The notes below the pieces were generated by a model. The model was not told the origin of the DNA and did no database searches. It saw only the letters and a program-made list of their open reading frames with translations. The position numbers were made by a program, and so were the translations under genes. Positions 55,501 through 64,000 of a stretch of 64,000 bases of DNA are shown here, piece after piece. Origin of the DNA: Desmodesmus armatus (lineage: Eukaryota > Chlorophyta > Chlorophyceae > Sphaeropleales > Scenedesmaceae); the NCBI GenBank assembly GCA_007449985.2, contig VIIQ02000138.1, positions 62,001 through 126,000 on the forward strand, given 5' to 3'. The first letter of the stretch is position 1; each line of letters begins with the position of its first letter.

Positions 55501-58500
55501 GTGCAGTACAGTGCAGTGCAGTACAGTACAGTACAGTACAGTACAGTACAGTACAGTACAGTACAATCAGAACAGTTGAGAGTGACACATGCACCCCCCC
55601 CACACACAAGTACACAGGCAGCAACATTCAGGTTCACGTGGGGTCTACCACTGGTATACCTCAGCTGGTGGTTTGTCCTACCTGCAGACGGCACACTCAG
55701 CATCGTGCTTGTCACCCGTGGCCATGCCCACGCGTGTGCTGATGGCTCGGCTCTTGCGCACCCCTGCAACACAAGAGATGTAAAGGCAGTGTTGAGAGTT
55801 GTCAGTTGTGAGCGTATGCTGCACAGTCTCCAAAGGCTGCTTTATACACATGGCAGACTGTGGCCTCCGCCGGTGCTGCTGCCATGCCATTACGTGCAGG
55901 TGCACGATTTTCAAGTGCTAGCCACCACCAAGGAACCGGTAACTGAGTATGTTGATGACTCGATGATTTCGGAGCACTTGAGTCCTGCTCGCAACGCAAT
56001 CTGTGCATGCCGACATCACTGCGCACCTGCCCCCCACAGCTGCACCCTGAGTGTCTCCTCCCGCTTGGCGACCCTCAGCAGCTGTGGCAGCAGGCACTCA
56101 GCCACCGCCCTGCTCAGGCTGGTGCTCGCAGCACAGCACAGCAGCAGCTGGTCCTGGCTGAACAACTACACAACACAGCATGACACAGCATGGCAGGCCA
56201 GACCAAGCCGTCATGGCGCGCCGAGTGGTCACACGTATACAGTGCGAAATGCAGGCCTGCACACCGCCTTTCCAGCATGCACCCAAGCATCAGCCCATCC
56301 CACAAAAGCCTCGCCCAACAAGCACCGACACCAGCACAGCAAAGCATGGCCATCATGCAACCCCTGCAGCTGTCTCGCACCTGTACATGCAACCCCGGTG
56401 CCCTCCCGCCTCGATCAGCAACATCCCTTCCCACCCTTTCCTCTCCTACCAACACCACCATTAACAGACCCCACCCCAACCCCGGCTTACCGGCACCCTG
56501 CGGCTGGCCCTGAGCCGTGCTGCAGCCGCCTCTGCCCAGTTCCACCAGTCAGGCGGTGCTGCTGCCACACTCTCCACCAGGTTGAACCCCGTGTTGAAAC
56601 AGGAGGTGGTGGCAGACGGGAACGTCACCACAAACTGACCGGCCTCCTACAAAGGGAACAAACGGGACACGGAATTGGCGGGTGGGTGGATGAGTTACAC
56701 GATGAGCCCGCTTCCCTGACCCCATGCCGTGACTGCAAACCCTATTCCCATCCAGACGCACCGGTGTCACCCCATACACGAAGCCACATGCCGCTGGAGT
56801 GCCCTTGATGCACGCGACCGCCCAACCCCGTTCACTGCACCCGCATCCCTGACCCCATTGATTGTGACCACCCCATACGCCTGGATTCATGCAGGCGCAC
56901 CTGTGTGACCCCGTACACAGTTACCCCATGCCAAATGAGTGCCTGTGGTGCCCGCGAGCGCTCATGCTACACAGCAAATCCGCACCCTCGTCCCCACACA
57001 CTTCACCCCTCACCTGCGTGACCCCGTACACGGTGACCCCATGCCGCTTGAGTGCCTGTGGTGCCACCATGGAGCCCAGCTGGTCCAGCAGCTCAGGCTG
57101 GGCCTCTACCTGACCAGGCAGCAGCGCACGCACAGCATCCTGCAGGGACAGAGCACAGCACGGCACAGCACAGCAGGGTGAAGCCAGCACAGCACGGCAC
57201 ATGAGAGTCAATGGGAGCAGGCGCAAAACGTATCAAACAGGGCTGGGTTTGCGGCAGTCTGAAAGCATCAACACATCAATCATGGTCTGCGCTAGACACC
57301 ATTACTCTGTGCTTTGCATGCGCCACACAAAAACAGCCTGGCTGTCAACATACCAGCTCCGCATTCAACGCGCCACATGTATCACACACACGCACACACC
57401 TCGTACAGCCGCCCATCGTCTGCAGGCACGCAGTACCAGCGCCTCGCCTCGCCCACGTGCAGGTAGTGCACCCCATACAGCAGGTGGTCAGACACACCCC
57501 AGCAGCTGCTGCTGAACATGCTGCCAACAGACACACGCGGCACCAGCAGGGGGTGCTGCTGGCAGGCCGGGGAGTTCACACCCACAAGCGGAGCCTCAGG
57601 GGCAGCAGCAGCAGCAGCAGCAGCAGGACCGGCCGCAGCCGTCACAGCACCTCCAGCCGCGGCGGCGGCCGGCACTGCTGCCGCTGCCGGTGTCGCTGCT
57701 GCCTTGCTGCTGCTGGGGACGCCCAAAGCGGTGGCCAGCACAGCCGCCGCTGCTGCTGAGCCGCCGCCGGCGGCTGCGGCGGCTGCGCCAGTCGGCTGCT
57801 GTGGCGGCTGCGGCGGCTGCTGGGGCTCCTGCCTGCGTGGCAGCTTCTTCAGCATCGACAGGCAGCTGGCATACTCCCCGCCCTGCACCGGGATGTTGTT
57901 CACATTCCACGGGTGTGCAGCATAGTCTGCAAAGCTGGATGCCTGCGTCACTGCCTGAGACGACCCAGGAGCAGCAGCAGCAGCAGCAGCAGTCCCCGCC
58001 CCAGCACCAGCAGCAGATGTGTCCTCTGACAGCAGCCCGCTGCCCTGCGCCACAAAAGCAGCACTGCGGACAGACGGTGTGGCAGCACCAGTACCATCAC
58101 CATCCCCTCCAGTTACAGCCTCGTCCACTGCTGCTGCTACAGCCGCCATGGCAGTACCGTAGGGGGTGGGGGTGGGGCTCTCGGAACCGTACCGCATGCG
58201 CTGGTGCCTGTTGCTGCGTATGCGCTGCGACACACGCACAGCAGACGGCGGCGGGGTGGCGGACGTGTGACCGCCACCCCCACCACCACTGCCATCAGCT
58301 GCATCACCCCCACCATCGGCGGCAGCAGCAGCACCAGCAGCATCGCTGCCACCTGCTACTGCATCTGGCCCAGCAGCAGCTGCCGCATCGCCCGTGTGGT
58401 GGTGATGCGCAGCAGAGGGAGGGCCAAACACTGCAGACAGCACCGCAACTGGCTCGTCCAGGGAGGGCAGCTCACCCTCGATGGCTGCCGGTGCCTCTGC

Positions 58501-61500
58501 TGGGTGTGCTGCTGCTGCTTCCGCGGCCGCAGGAGCTGAACCTGGCTGCTGCTGTCCCTGCTCGCCTGCGACTGCCGCATCTGCTGGCGCCGGAACCTCC
58601 TGCAGTTGTGCTGCTGCTGCGGCTGCTGCTGCTGGTGTATGCGCAGACGCATCCGCTGCTGGATTGCTACCCCCAGCAACATCAGCAGGCCCCTGCTGCT
58701 CCTGCTGCTGCGCAGCATCTGCATGCTGAGGTGCACCTGGGACGGCCCCTAAGATAGCAGCAGCTGGTGCTGGTTCTGCGACTGCAGCAACAGCAGCATC
58801 TGGTGCAGCAGCTGCCCTCTGTATGGCAGCGGCAGCAGCAGCAGCTGCCTCCACAAGCAGAGCATCCTCAGCAGCAGCAAGGGCAGCAGCAGCGGCATCA
58901 GCAGCTGCAGCAAGAGCTGCTGCTCCAGGAGACTCTGCATCAGCAGGCTGGCCGCCAGCAGCAGCAGCAGCAACAGCAGTGTCGATGCGCATTGCAGCTG
59001 CGGGGCGTGGACCGGCTTCCATTGCTGCTACTGTGCTCGCAGCTGCAGCCGCCGCTGCTGCCATCTCTGCAGCCGCTGCTGCATCTGCTGCTGCCTCTGG
59101 GTCAGCAGGGGCGGTGCCGTCCACTTCCATTGCCTGAGGGGCTGGTGCTGCTGCTGCTGCTGCTGCTGGTGGTGGTGCTGCTGCTGCTGGTGCCGCTGTG
59201 GGCTGTTGGACAGAGTCCAACTGCATGGGCACATCCTGCTGCTCCGGCTGGGGTTGCAAATCTTGCTGCTGCAGCTGCAAGCCCTGCTCCTGCTGCTGCA
59301 TTGGCTCAGGGGTAGGTGCTGCTGCTGCTGCTGCTGCACCCTCTGCTGCACCCACATCTGTGTCAGCTGCAGCTGGGACTTGCCCACCAGCCTCAACAGC
59401 AGCAGCAGGCTCACTAGGTGCATCCCCAGCGCCAGCACCAGCACCAGCAGCTGCAGATGCAGAGGCTTCCCGTGCTGCAGAGGGCTGCCTGGACTTGATC
59501 CTGATAGACTTGATCTCCCGCCCTGCAGCACTTTTCCCAGCTGAGCCGCCCTTGCTGCCACCCTTGCTGCCGCCGCCAGCCCCCTTCCCAGCCCCCTTCC
59601 CGCCCTTACCAAACCCGCCTGCCGCCAGCGCTGCTGCCGCAGCCGCCACAGCATCAAGGCCAGACCCTGCTGCCGGCCCCCCGTCCCCGCTCGCCCTGCT
59701 GCTGCCGGCAGCTGCCGCCGCTGCTGCGGCCTTCTTAGCAGCGGCTGCTGCCGCGAGTTGCTGCTGCTTGCGGGCCAGGCGCTGCTGGTGGGTGGGGTTT
59801 TGTCCGCGTGCCAGCAGCAGCTCTGAGCGGCATGGGAAGCCGCTGCTGCAGGCTGCTGCGTCGAGGTCTGCCCCAAACAGAACCTCGAAGGGTTCGTCTG
59901 CCTCCTCGACCACACGCCAGTACTCCTGCTCCACCTGGTCCCAGGTGCACTGCAGCAGCAGGCAAAAGAAGAGGGACATGTACTTCAGCACCTGAAGCGC
60001 TATACTCTTGAAGGCGGCTTCTGGGGCGACTCAGTAACAGGGTCAGGTACCCTCATCGCATAGGTCAGGCCCGGAGGGGGTTTCAAAGAGCAAGGAGGAG
60101 AAGCTGAACACCTCGTCCAACAGTGACTGGCACATGCATCAATTCTGTGCTGCACCCATTGATCAGCGTCAGCCCAGTGACACCTTGTAAGTATGTAAGT
60201 GCCACCCACCTTGCGTGCTCGCACGTCACCACCCCAGAACAGCCGCTTGGCAGCAATGGCCTGCTTCTCAAACTCAGCACAGGTGAGCTCCACGCCAGGT
60301 CGCACCACTGCATCCTCCCCCACGATCTGCTGCCCCAAGCACATGGGGCACAGCCACTCGCCAGCAGGGACGGTGTCCAGTGGCGGGTTGAGGCAGAACA
60401 TGTGGAAGCCCTTGTCACAGCCGTCGCATAGAATGATCAGGTCTTCGTGGTGGCCTCCCTGGCACAGCTCGCACACCAGCACGTCGATGTTCTTGGGCAC
60501 GCGGGGACCGGTGGGCAGGGCGCCGGGCGGGGCCGCCTGGAAGGGGTCCTTCGACTTGCGCTCCTGCTGTGGCTCCTCAGAGGCACGTTTTGCCTGCAAA
60601 AATTAATATGAAACAAAATGCATCAGCACTCCACTCCTAACACGCCCTCCTAACACAGTTAAATCTATTGATCGCCCTGATCACAAGTTACGCGACTGTC
60701 GTGCAAACTTCTCAGACAGGTATGCCGCCGCTGCTCACCTTTTTCTTCTTTTTCTTTGCTGGCTTCTCCTCCTCGCCATCGTCCTGCTCCTCGTACTGCT
60801 CCTCTGCTTCCAGTGACCTGTCCCTGTCCCGCTTGCTGCTGCCTTTCTTGCTTGCTGCACGCTTCGCTGAGCCCTCCTTCTTGGACCGCTTCTTGTCCGA
60901 CTGCTGCTGCTGCTGTTGCTGCTGCTCCAGCAGCTCCTCGACTGGTTGAATAGCTGCAGGGGTTACTGCTGGCTCCACCGCCGCTGCCGCTGCTGCTGGT
61001 GGCGCTGCTGGAGCTGGTTCGGGGGGCAGGGAGCCCAGGGCTTCCCCCCGCAGCCTGTCCTGCTCATAGTCCTCGTAAGGCAGCAGGAACTTCTGGTAAA
61101 TCTGCCGCATGCTGTACGAGGAGTTGCTGCCGTTGGGCAACTGCAGAAGCACACAACACATCAGCACAAAGTACAGGGGTGATCAGATGACAATTTGATC
61201 GTTACGATTTTGTACAGCACAGAATGCTATACCCTTCGAAACACCTAAAGCACATCGCCCTCTGCAGAAGAAAGCTTTTGGAGCCTGCTGCTGATGGTGC
61301 CAGCCTCACAATGTCACCAGACGCCTGCAGGTCGCTATCAACCTTCCCTATCAATGACCACACGCTGCTGCTGTCAAGCCCTGGCAGCTGCTTGCGCGCT
61401 GTATCAGAGCAACCTACTGCACATGCAGTGCCTGCTGTTTGCCTACCCCCACCTGCAGCACCCGCACAATGTCCTTCCACTTCTTCTCCTCTGTGACTGC

Positions 61501-62111
61501 TGCATAGCCGCCCCGCTTGGCCACAGCCCTGTACATCTTGTACAGGTCCACCTCCCTGCCGCCAAAGCTGGGCGGCTTCTTGGGGGCCTTGCCCTCCTGG
61601 TTCATAACACTGCGCAGCTCCTCATGGAATGCCTGCTGTGCTGGCAAGCTGAGCCTGTCCTGCAGCCTGTGCACTGCCTGGATGACTGTTGTAAAGCGGA
61701 AGCTGTTTTTGTCCAGGGCCAGGGGCGGGGCCCACCCCTCTGGGGGGACAATCTTGCATATGCCGTAGATTTCGGCCTGAGGGCGGATGGAGCTGATGTA
61801 GCGCAGGGGGTCGCTCCATTGCTCAACTGTGGGCCTGCAGAACAGCCCCCAAGGCAGCAGCAGTAAGGCAGCAAAAGTCAGGAGGGGCAGAAGTATGGGC
61901 TGCACCAGAGCTGCATGCACGGGTTGCGTTTAGGTGTTCTTGTCGCGAAACTTGACGTTCATGTGGCGCCGTGCTGGGAGGCCTAAGGGAATGGGTGCCT
62001 GCACCCAAGAGCAGCAGGATGGTGATGGCTGGGTGCTGGGGCAGGCCCCTACCTGAAGGTGATGGCCTCAGGTATGTTGTGGTGCCTGTTAACGGGCACA
62101 TCAAAAGCCAT
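39552..62111 (-). CDS. KDM5/JARID1-type JmjC protein, very large, JmjC probably inactive
   Basis: Exons 1-14, with GT-AG borders and matching phases: 62111-62053, 61834-61453, 61140-60739, 60593-60210, 59949-57400, 57139-57014, 56646-56491, 56165-56027, 55763-55682, 55417-55252, 54631-53309, 52798-51806, 51442-51338, 51043-50317. Exons 15-27 run from 49972 to 39552 and are listed in the sub-entries. The total is 13,863 nt, about 4,620 residues; KDM5 proteins are usually near 1,500-1,700. Domains in order: JmjN, ARID, PHD, JmjC, C5HC2 finger, PLU-1-like helices, two more PHD fingers. KDM5 enzymes remove methyl groups from histone H3 Lys4. Here the iron ligands are substituted, so a reader or scaffold role is more likely (inference). 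The extra length is Ala/Gln/Pro-rich sequence. An additional small exon between PHD and JmjC may have been missed. Confidence 0.88.
40727..40756 (-). repeat. Copy of the exon end and donor of the PHD3 exon
   Basis: The plus-strand catcaggtggcgctacctc echoes the exon end gtcaggtggcgccacctc at about 40868-40885, lying about 130 bp into the following intron. Confidence 0.5.
40860..41471 (-). CDS. KDM5-like exon with most of PHD finger 3
   Basis: Ala-rich helical sequence, then [26 protein letters not shown] and PPDFR. With CPNC from the next exon this makes a complete C4HC3 PHD finger. A WF-H-W arrangement like this often reads H3 Lys4 methylation in KDM5 PHD3 (family knowledge). Confidence 0.85.
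41724..42506 (-). CDS. KDM5-like exons between PHD2 and PHD3
   Basis: Two exons, 42506-42384 and 42136-41724, with matching phases. They encode Leu-rich helical sequence ([28 protein letters not shown]) consistent with the PLU-1-like coiled region. Confidence 0.75.
42617..42749. repeat. Long inverted repeat H1 in a KDM5-like intron
   Basis: Arms of about 62-66 nt with roughly 10 mismatches and almost no loop. Matching pieces include ggttgaagctgcc / ggcagcttcaacc and gcaaactggcacac / gtgtgccagtttgt. Confidence 0.8.
42934..44080 (-). CDS. KDM5-like exon with PHD finger 2
   Basis: 382 codons. A Gly/Gln/His-rich stretch is followed by [28 protein letters not shown] and SWCCPLC, a complete PHD finger. 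The exon ends after ASERLAK. Confidence 0.85.
44358..46472 (-). CDS. KDM5-like exons, PLU-1-like region (distal)
   Basis: Three exons: 46472-46289, 46062-45264 and 45026-44358. Helical motifs such as [27 protein letters not shown] and [16 protein letters not shown] alternate with Ala and Gln runs. The L-x2-L-x6-A pattern fits PLU-1 helices. Confidence 0.75.
46820..47262 (-). repeat. Both edges of a KDM5-like exon echoed in flanking introns
   Basis: The exon at 47105-46959 has its 3' end and donor (plus strand ctcacctgcaggtcgtccat) repeated at about 46841. Its 5' end and acceptor side (ctgccagccctcacacgcag plus cct) are repeated about 133 bp upstream, at about 47218-47262, including the acacagcgggaaacagag intron tail. 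Confidence 0.75.
46959..51043 (-). CDS. KDM5-like exons, PLU-1-like region (proximal)
   Basis: Exons 51043-50317, 49972-49758, 49488-49326, 49027-48879, 48301-47612 and 47105-46959, all phase-matched. They encode helices typical of the PLU-1 domain, e.g. [72 protein letters not shown] and [16 protein letters not shown], interrupted by poly-Ala inserts (notably 48250-47700). Confidence 0.8.
47486..47520 (-). repeat. Copy of a KDM5-like exon end with donor
   Basis: Plus strand ggacccacctgcagcatctt repeats, with few changes, ggacccacctgcagcttctg at about 47604, the donor and exon end at 47612. Confidence 0.6.
48577..48730. repeat. Long inverted repeat H2 in a KDM5-like intron
   Basis: Arms of about 76 nt, essentially without loop (centre ggttgcaacc). 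Matching blocks include gctgttcacccga / tcgggtgaacagc and cactgctgcagtagtg / cactactgcagcagtg, with a few mismatches and small gaps. Confidence 0.85.
49200..49230. repeat. (GTACT)n pentanucleotide repeat
   Basis: Several tandem gtact units in a KDM5-like intron, the same motif family as 55501-55565 and 17416-17430. Confidence 0.7.
51338..54631 (-). CDS. KDM5-like exons after the C5HC2 finger
   Basis: Exons 54631-53309 (441 codons), 52798-51806 (331 codons) and 51442-51338. The first begins with a coiled segment ([20 protein letters not shown]), then long Ala/Gln/Asp-rich sequence, then a better-ordered stretch [20 protein letters not shown]. The second ends with a basic patch KRPRRRRKN followed by a coiled coil, a likely nuclear localisation signal. 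Confidence 0.8.
52880..52920 (-). repeat. Copy of the 5' edge of a KDM5-like exon
   Basis: The plus-strand block cctgaaccccgtggggacag plus cagctcactctcctg at about 52767-52801 (true exon start 52798) is repeated almost exactly at about 52884-52918. Confidence 0.8.
53026..53184. repeat. Long inverted repeat H3, near-perfect hairpin
   Basis: Arms of about 72 nt with only about two mismatches and a ~15-nt loop (around gaggacggtactcac). Matching pieces include gaccttgttg / caacaaggtc and ctcgtgggccgggcc / ggcccggcccacgag. Confidence 0.9.
54870..55061. repeat. Long inverted repeat H4 built from a copy of the C5HC2 exon
   Basis: Arms of about 90 nt around an 8-nt loop (ttgttcca). On the minus strand the arms read [23 protein letters not shown], clearly copied from the genuine C5HC2 exon end [19 protein letters not shown] at 55252-55315. 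The exon fragment was thus duplicated into the downstream intron and inverted. Confidence 0.85.
55252..56165 (-). CDS. KDM5-like exons: post-JmjC helix and C5HC2 zinc finger
   Basis: Exons 56165-56027, 55763-55682 and 55417-55252. The first gives [11 protein letters not shown], the usual F-S-H-E-E-L element after JmjC. The other two give CAVCR, then [13 protein letters not shown] and [20 protein letters not shown], the C5HC2 finger of KDM5 proteins. Confidence 0.85.
55501..55565. repeat. (GTACA)n pentanucleotide repeat
   Basis: About 12 tandem cagta units (with two cagtg variants) inside a KDM5-like intron. Confidence 0.9.
56491..57139 (-). CDS. KDM5-like exons: C-terminal half of the JmjC fold
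   Basis: Exons 57139-57014 ([18 protein letters not shown]) and 56646-56491 ([20 protein letters not shown] then [14 protein letters not shown]). Canonical KDM5 has F-P-x-A-Y-H-x-G-F-N-x-G-F-N; here the His is Thr, so the third iron ligand is absent. Confidence 0.85.
56750..56935 (-). repeat. Two copies of a JmjC exon end and its donor
   Basis: The end of the exon at 57014 ([10 protein letters not shown], donor gtgagg) is copied at about 56935-56902 (donor gtgcgc), including the gtgcctgtggtgcc block. It occurs again, more diverged, at about 56800-56765 ([10 protein letters not shown]). Confidence 0.7.
57400..59949 (-). CDS. KDM5-like giant exon: JmjC N-terminal half with ~600-residue insert
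   Basis: 850 codons in one exon. It opens with [20 protein letters not shown] then VLFGADLD and SGFPC, the normal KDM5 lead-in. About 600 residues of Ala/Pro/Gln-rich insert follow, then [15 protein letters not shown], a second ~90-residue insert, and [20 protein letters not shown] then [15 protein letters not shown]. The canonical H-x-E after S-F-C-W reads G-V-S, and the 2-oxoglutarate Lys in G-E-P-K-x-W-Y reads Arg. Confidence 0.85.
60210..60593 (-). CDS. KDM5-like exon with PHD finger 1
   Basis: 128 codons: [24 protein letters not shown] (spelled [15 protein letters not shown] in the sequence), [10 protein letters not shown], a complete C4HC3 PHD finger. It is followed by [18 protein letters not shown]1 of KDM5 reads unmodified H3 Lys4 (family knowledge). 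Confidence 0.88.
60739..62111 (-). CDS. KDM5-like first exons: JmjN and ARID domains
   Basis: Exons 62111-62053, 61834-61453 and 61140-60739. ATG at 62111 gives [20 protein letters not shown]. Jmj[21 protein letters not shown] and [55 protein letters not shown], then [21 protein letters not shown] Gln tract and a Lys-rich tail (AKKKKKK) follow, a likely nuclear localisation signal. Confidence 0.88.
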
Positions 62112-64000
62112 TTGATCAGGCCTTAGCCCATGGCAGGACTGCCAGGACTGTCAGGGTCGTTCTGCTGCTGATGCCTTGGGCGCTGCTGTGAACCGGACTT
62201 TGCAGGGAACTATCAAGTTGCTCAACATTGGCCAGAAATACAGTTGGTGTGGAGGATTGCCCAGTTTGGGTGGACCCCAGAACTCAGACCCCAGACCACA
62301 GCAGAACAGCGTTTTCTGCAACCTTTGCATCTGTGCCAGGCATAGCATACCAAGTCTATTATTTGTGTTGCTTCAAATGTTTCTGCACAGTCGTTTCCCG
62401 TTGCGGGTCCCTGTGTCCACTGCTCGATAGCGATCTATGTCCATCATTTGGTCTCTGCATTGCCGTGCTCTTTGAGCAGAGTAAGCTCTCCGGTCGTGAT
62501 TCCAGGCTGCAGAAAAGCTTTCTTTGGCCGTCTTACAGCTTGAGGAGCCTGCTCAGCAGGGTCGCACCTGTCCCGTCTCGCGAAGCCAACTGCGGTGACA
62601 TGCATGCAACATTGCCGTGATGTGATACTCTGAGTTGTGCACATGTATCACCATGAAGTACGAGCGCCGGTACGCAGCGCAGCTTCCAGACCTGCAGTTG
62701 ACGCAGCAGTCATGGTGGCCCAGAACCAGGTCTGTTGGGGATCAGGCACGAGGTACACCTGGCACAGTCCTCACTTACTGCCTGTATCTGGTGGGCTGTC
62801 AGGCTGGATGGACCTCCAGGCTGACACCTGTGAGGCTGGTCGGTTGCAGTTGTCACGCTAGCAGTGCTAGCCTAGCACACACAATCTGAGCCACCTAGCG
62901 GGTTTGGTGTGTGACGTGTGCTCGTGAATGCAGCGGGCTTTGTCTGAGTCTGTCAACTAGGTCGTATGTCTTTGATGCCCCACTTCCTTCCGCAATGACC
63001 GTCACAGCAGTTGCCCCCCCCCCCCCCCCCCCCGGGCCGCCCGCAATACACATTTGCCACATGCAGCTCCCTGTGCAGTCTACCCTGCATGGTATCCCCC
63101 AGCAGCAGCCTGAGTGGGCAGACATGGCTGCAATCCAAAGCTGTGCCGCAGTTGCACTGCAGTATTCGTGTGCTTACGGTCCTGTGCTGCTGCTGTGTTG
63201 TTGGAGTGGTGTACCAAGCCAACCAAACACACAGCCGGCACACCAGCAGCACAGTAGGGCGCTGTTCAATGCATAGACCAGGCCATCACCTACAGGTTTT
63301 TTTGGTAAGAATGACCCCTGCAGCAGAGCGCCAGCCCTACTCAACTCTGGGCAAGCTGCATACGAGGCCCACAACCTGCAACCCGCACTTGCCACAGCTG
63401 GTTGCCACAAGAGGCAGCAGTATTGCCCAGCCCACCCACACCCAGCAGCTCTGCCCAGTCTACTTCACTCAGTCACAGTAGTACTGCCCTCGTGCCCAAA
63501 TGACAAAAGCAAATCTTGGTCCATCCGTCATGAGGACGTCCCGCTCACAGCCCAAACAGCAACACGCCAAATCAGCGATATGCATGCCCTGGCGCAGATC
63601 AGTCTGCTCCTGCTGGAGCCACACCGAACTGCACCTGGAGCACCTGCCAGACCTGCAGTTGGAGCCATCAACAGCCCCCCCCCCCCCCTCCCCTCCCCGC
63701 CCCGCCCCGCCCCGCCCACACGCTTCACTTCCGCTCCAGCACACTGTTCCACGCAGCTGGGACATGATGCTAACCAGAGTGTTTGCAGTCAGGCGGCATC
63801 CTTGAGAGTGTGCTGGCCGCTGTTACCGTAGGGCAGCCACGGCTGCCAGGGTCACAAGGCGTCAGCACTATTGCTACCAGGTTTGCTGACATGCCACTGA
63901 GTAGTTGCACAGGGTGTGAAACTCGAGCTTTGGATGCCGTCAAAGCACTCTGAATCTTAATGAGTGAAGGGCTGGCCCTTGTGCCGCAATGCAGTACATC
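62112..64000. other. Right-hand region upstream of the KDM5-like gene, no gene recognised
   Basis: Contains the KDM5-like promoter and about 1.9 kb with only short frames and no family match. Homopolymer C tracts lie at about 63016-63034 and 63675-63687, followed by ccccgccccgccccgcc. A minus-strand frame ending at 63469 (FAFVIWARGQYYCD) looks slightly protein-like but is unassigned. Confidence 0.45.

Noticed and set aside
62176..63831. Short frames at the right end of the window
   Set aside because: No family resemblance, no convincing exon structure, and several run through poly-C tracts.

Overview
The window reads as nuclear DNA of a chlorophycean green alga, most likely Scenedesmaceae-like. 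Supporting signs are GC-rich intron-dense genes, coding sequence full of CAG/GCA runs (poly-Gln, poly-Ala), long low-complexity introns, a nuclear gene for a chloroplast cytochrome b6f assembly factor, and a LINE of the dual-endonuclease type known from Chlamydomonas. The genus is inference. I found no prokaryotic, CRISPR or viral content.

Layout. (1) 1-2452 (+): 3' part of a MYND zinc-finger gene. (2) 4485-8454 (-): a second MYND gene, convergent with the first, carrying an in-frame stop and a frameshift. (3) 8965-11810 (+): CCB2, six exons in perfect phase, divergent from gene 2. (4) 15221-24165 (-): plastid-type 2-isopropylmalate synthase (leucine synthesis), 13 exons. (5) 25147-27692 and 28627-31157 (+): a tandem pair of F-box/LRR-like genes, each broken at different sites. 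(6) 31728-38847: a 5'-truncated Dualen/RandI-like LINE in minus orientation, flanked by a perfect 13-bp target-site duplication and ending in a ~226-bp (TC)n tail. (7) 39552-62111 (-): a KDM5/JARID1-type gene of about 27 recognisable exons, whose phases close into about 4,620 codons. Its order is JmjN, ARID, PHD, JmjC, C5HC2, PLU-1-like helices, PHD, PHD. All three iron-binding residues of its JmjC domain look substituted. (8) 62112-64000: no gene recognised.

The most unusual signal is structural. In several unrelated genes (IPMS, KDM5-like, CCB2) short segments spanning an exon edge and the adjoining splice site are repeated one to five times inside the neighbouring intron. The clearest case is six successive copies of one IPMS splice acceptor plus exon start. 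The KDM5-like introns also hold four long near-perfect inverted repeats (arms about 60-90 nt), one built from a copy of a coding exon. IPMS introns carry very long C-homopolymers (sense strand), some placed as the polypyrimidine tract. Several genes show isolated single-base frameshifts. Long-read consensus error cannot be separated from real decay by sequence alone.
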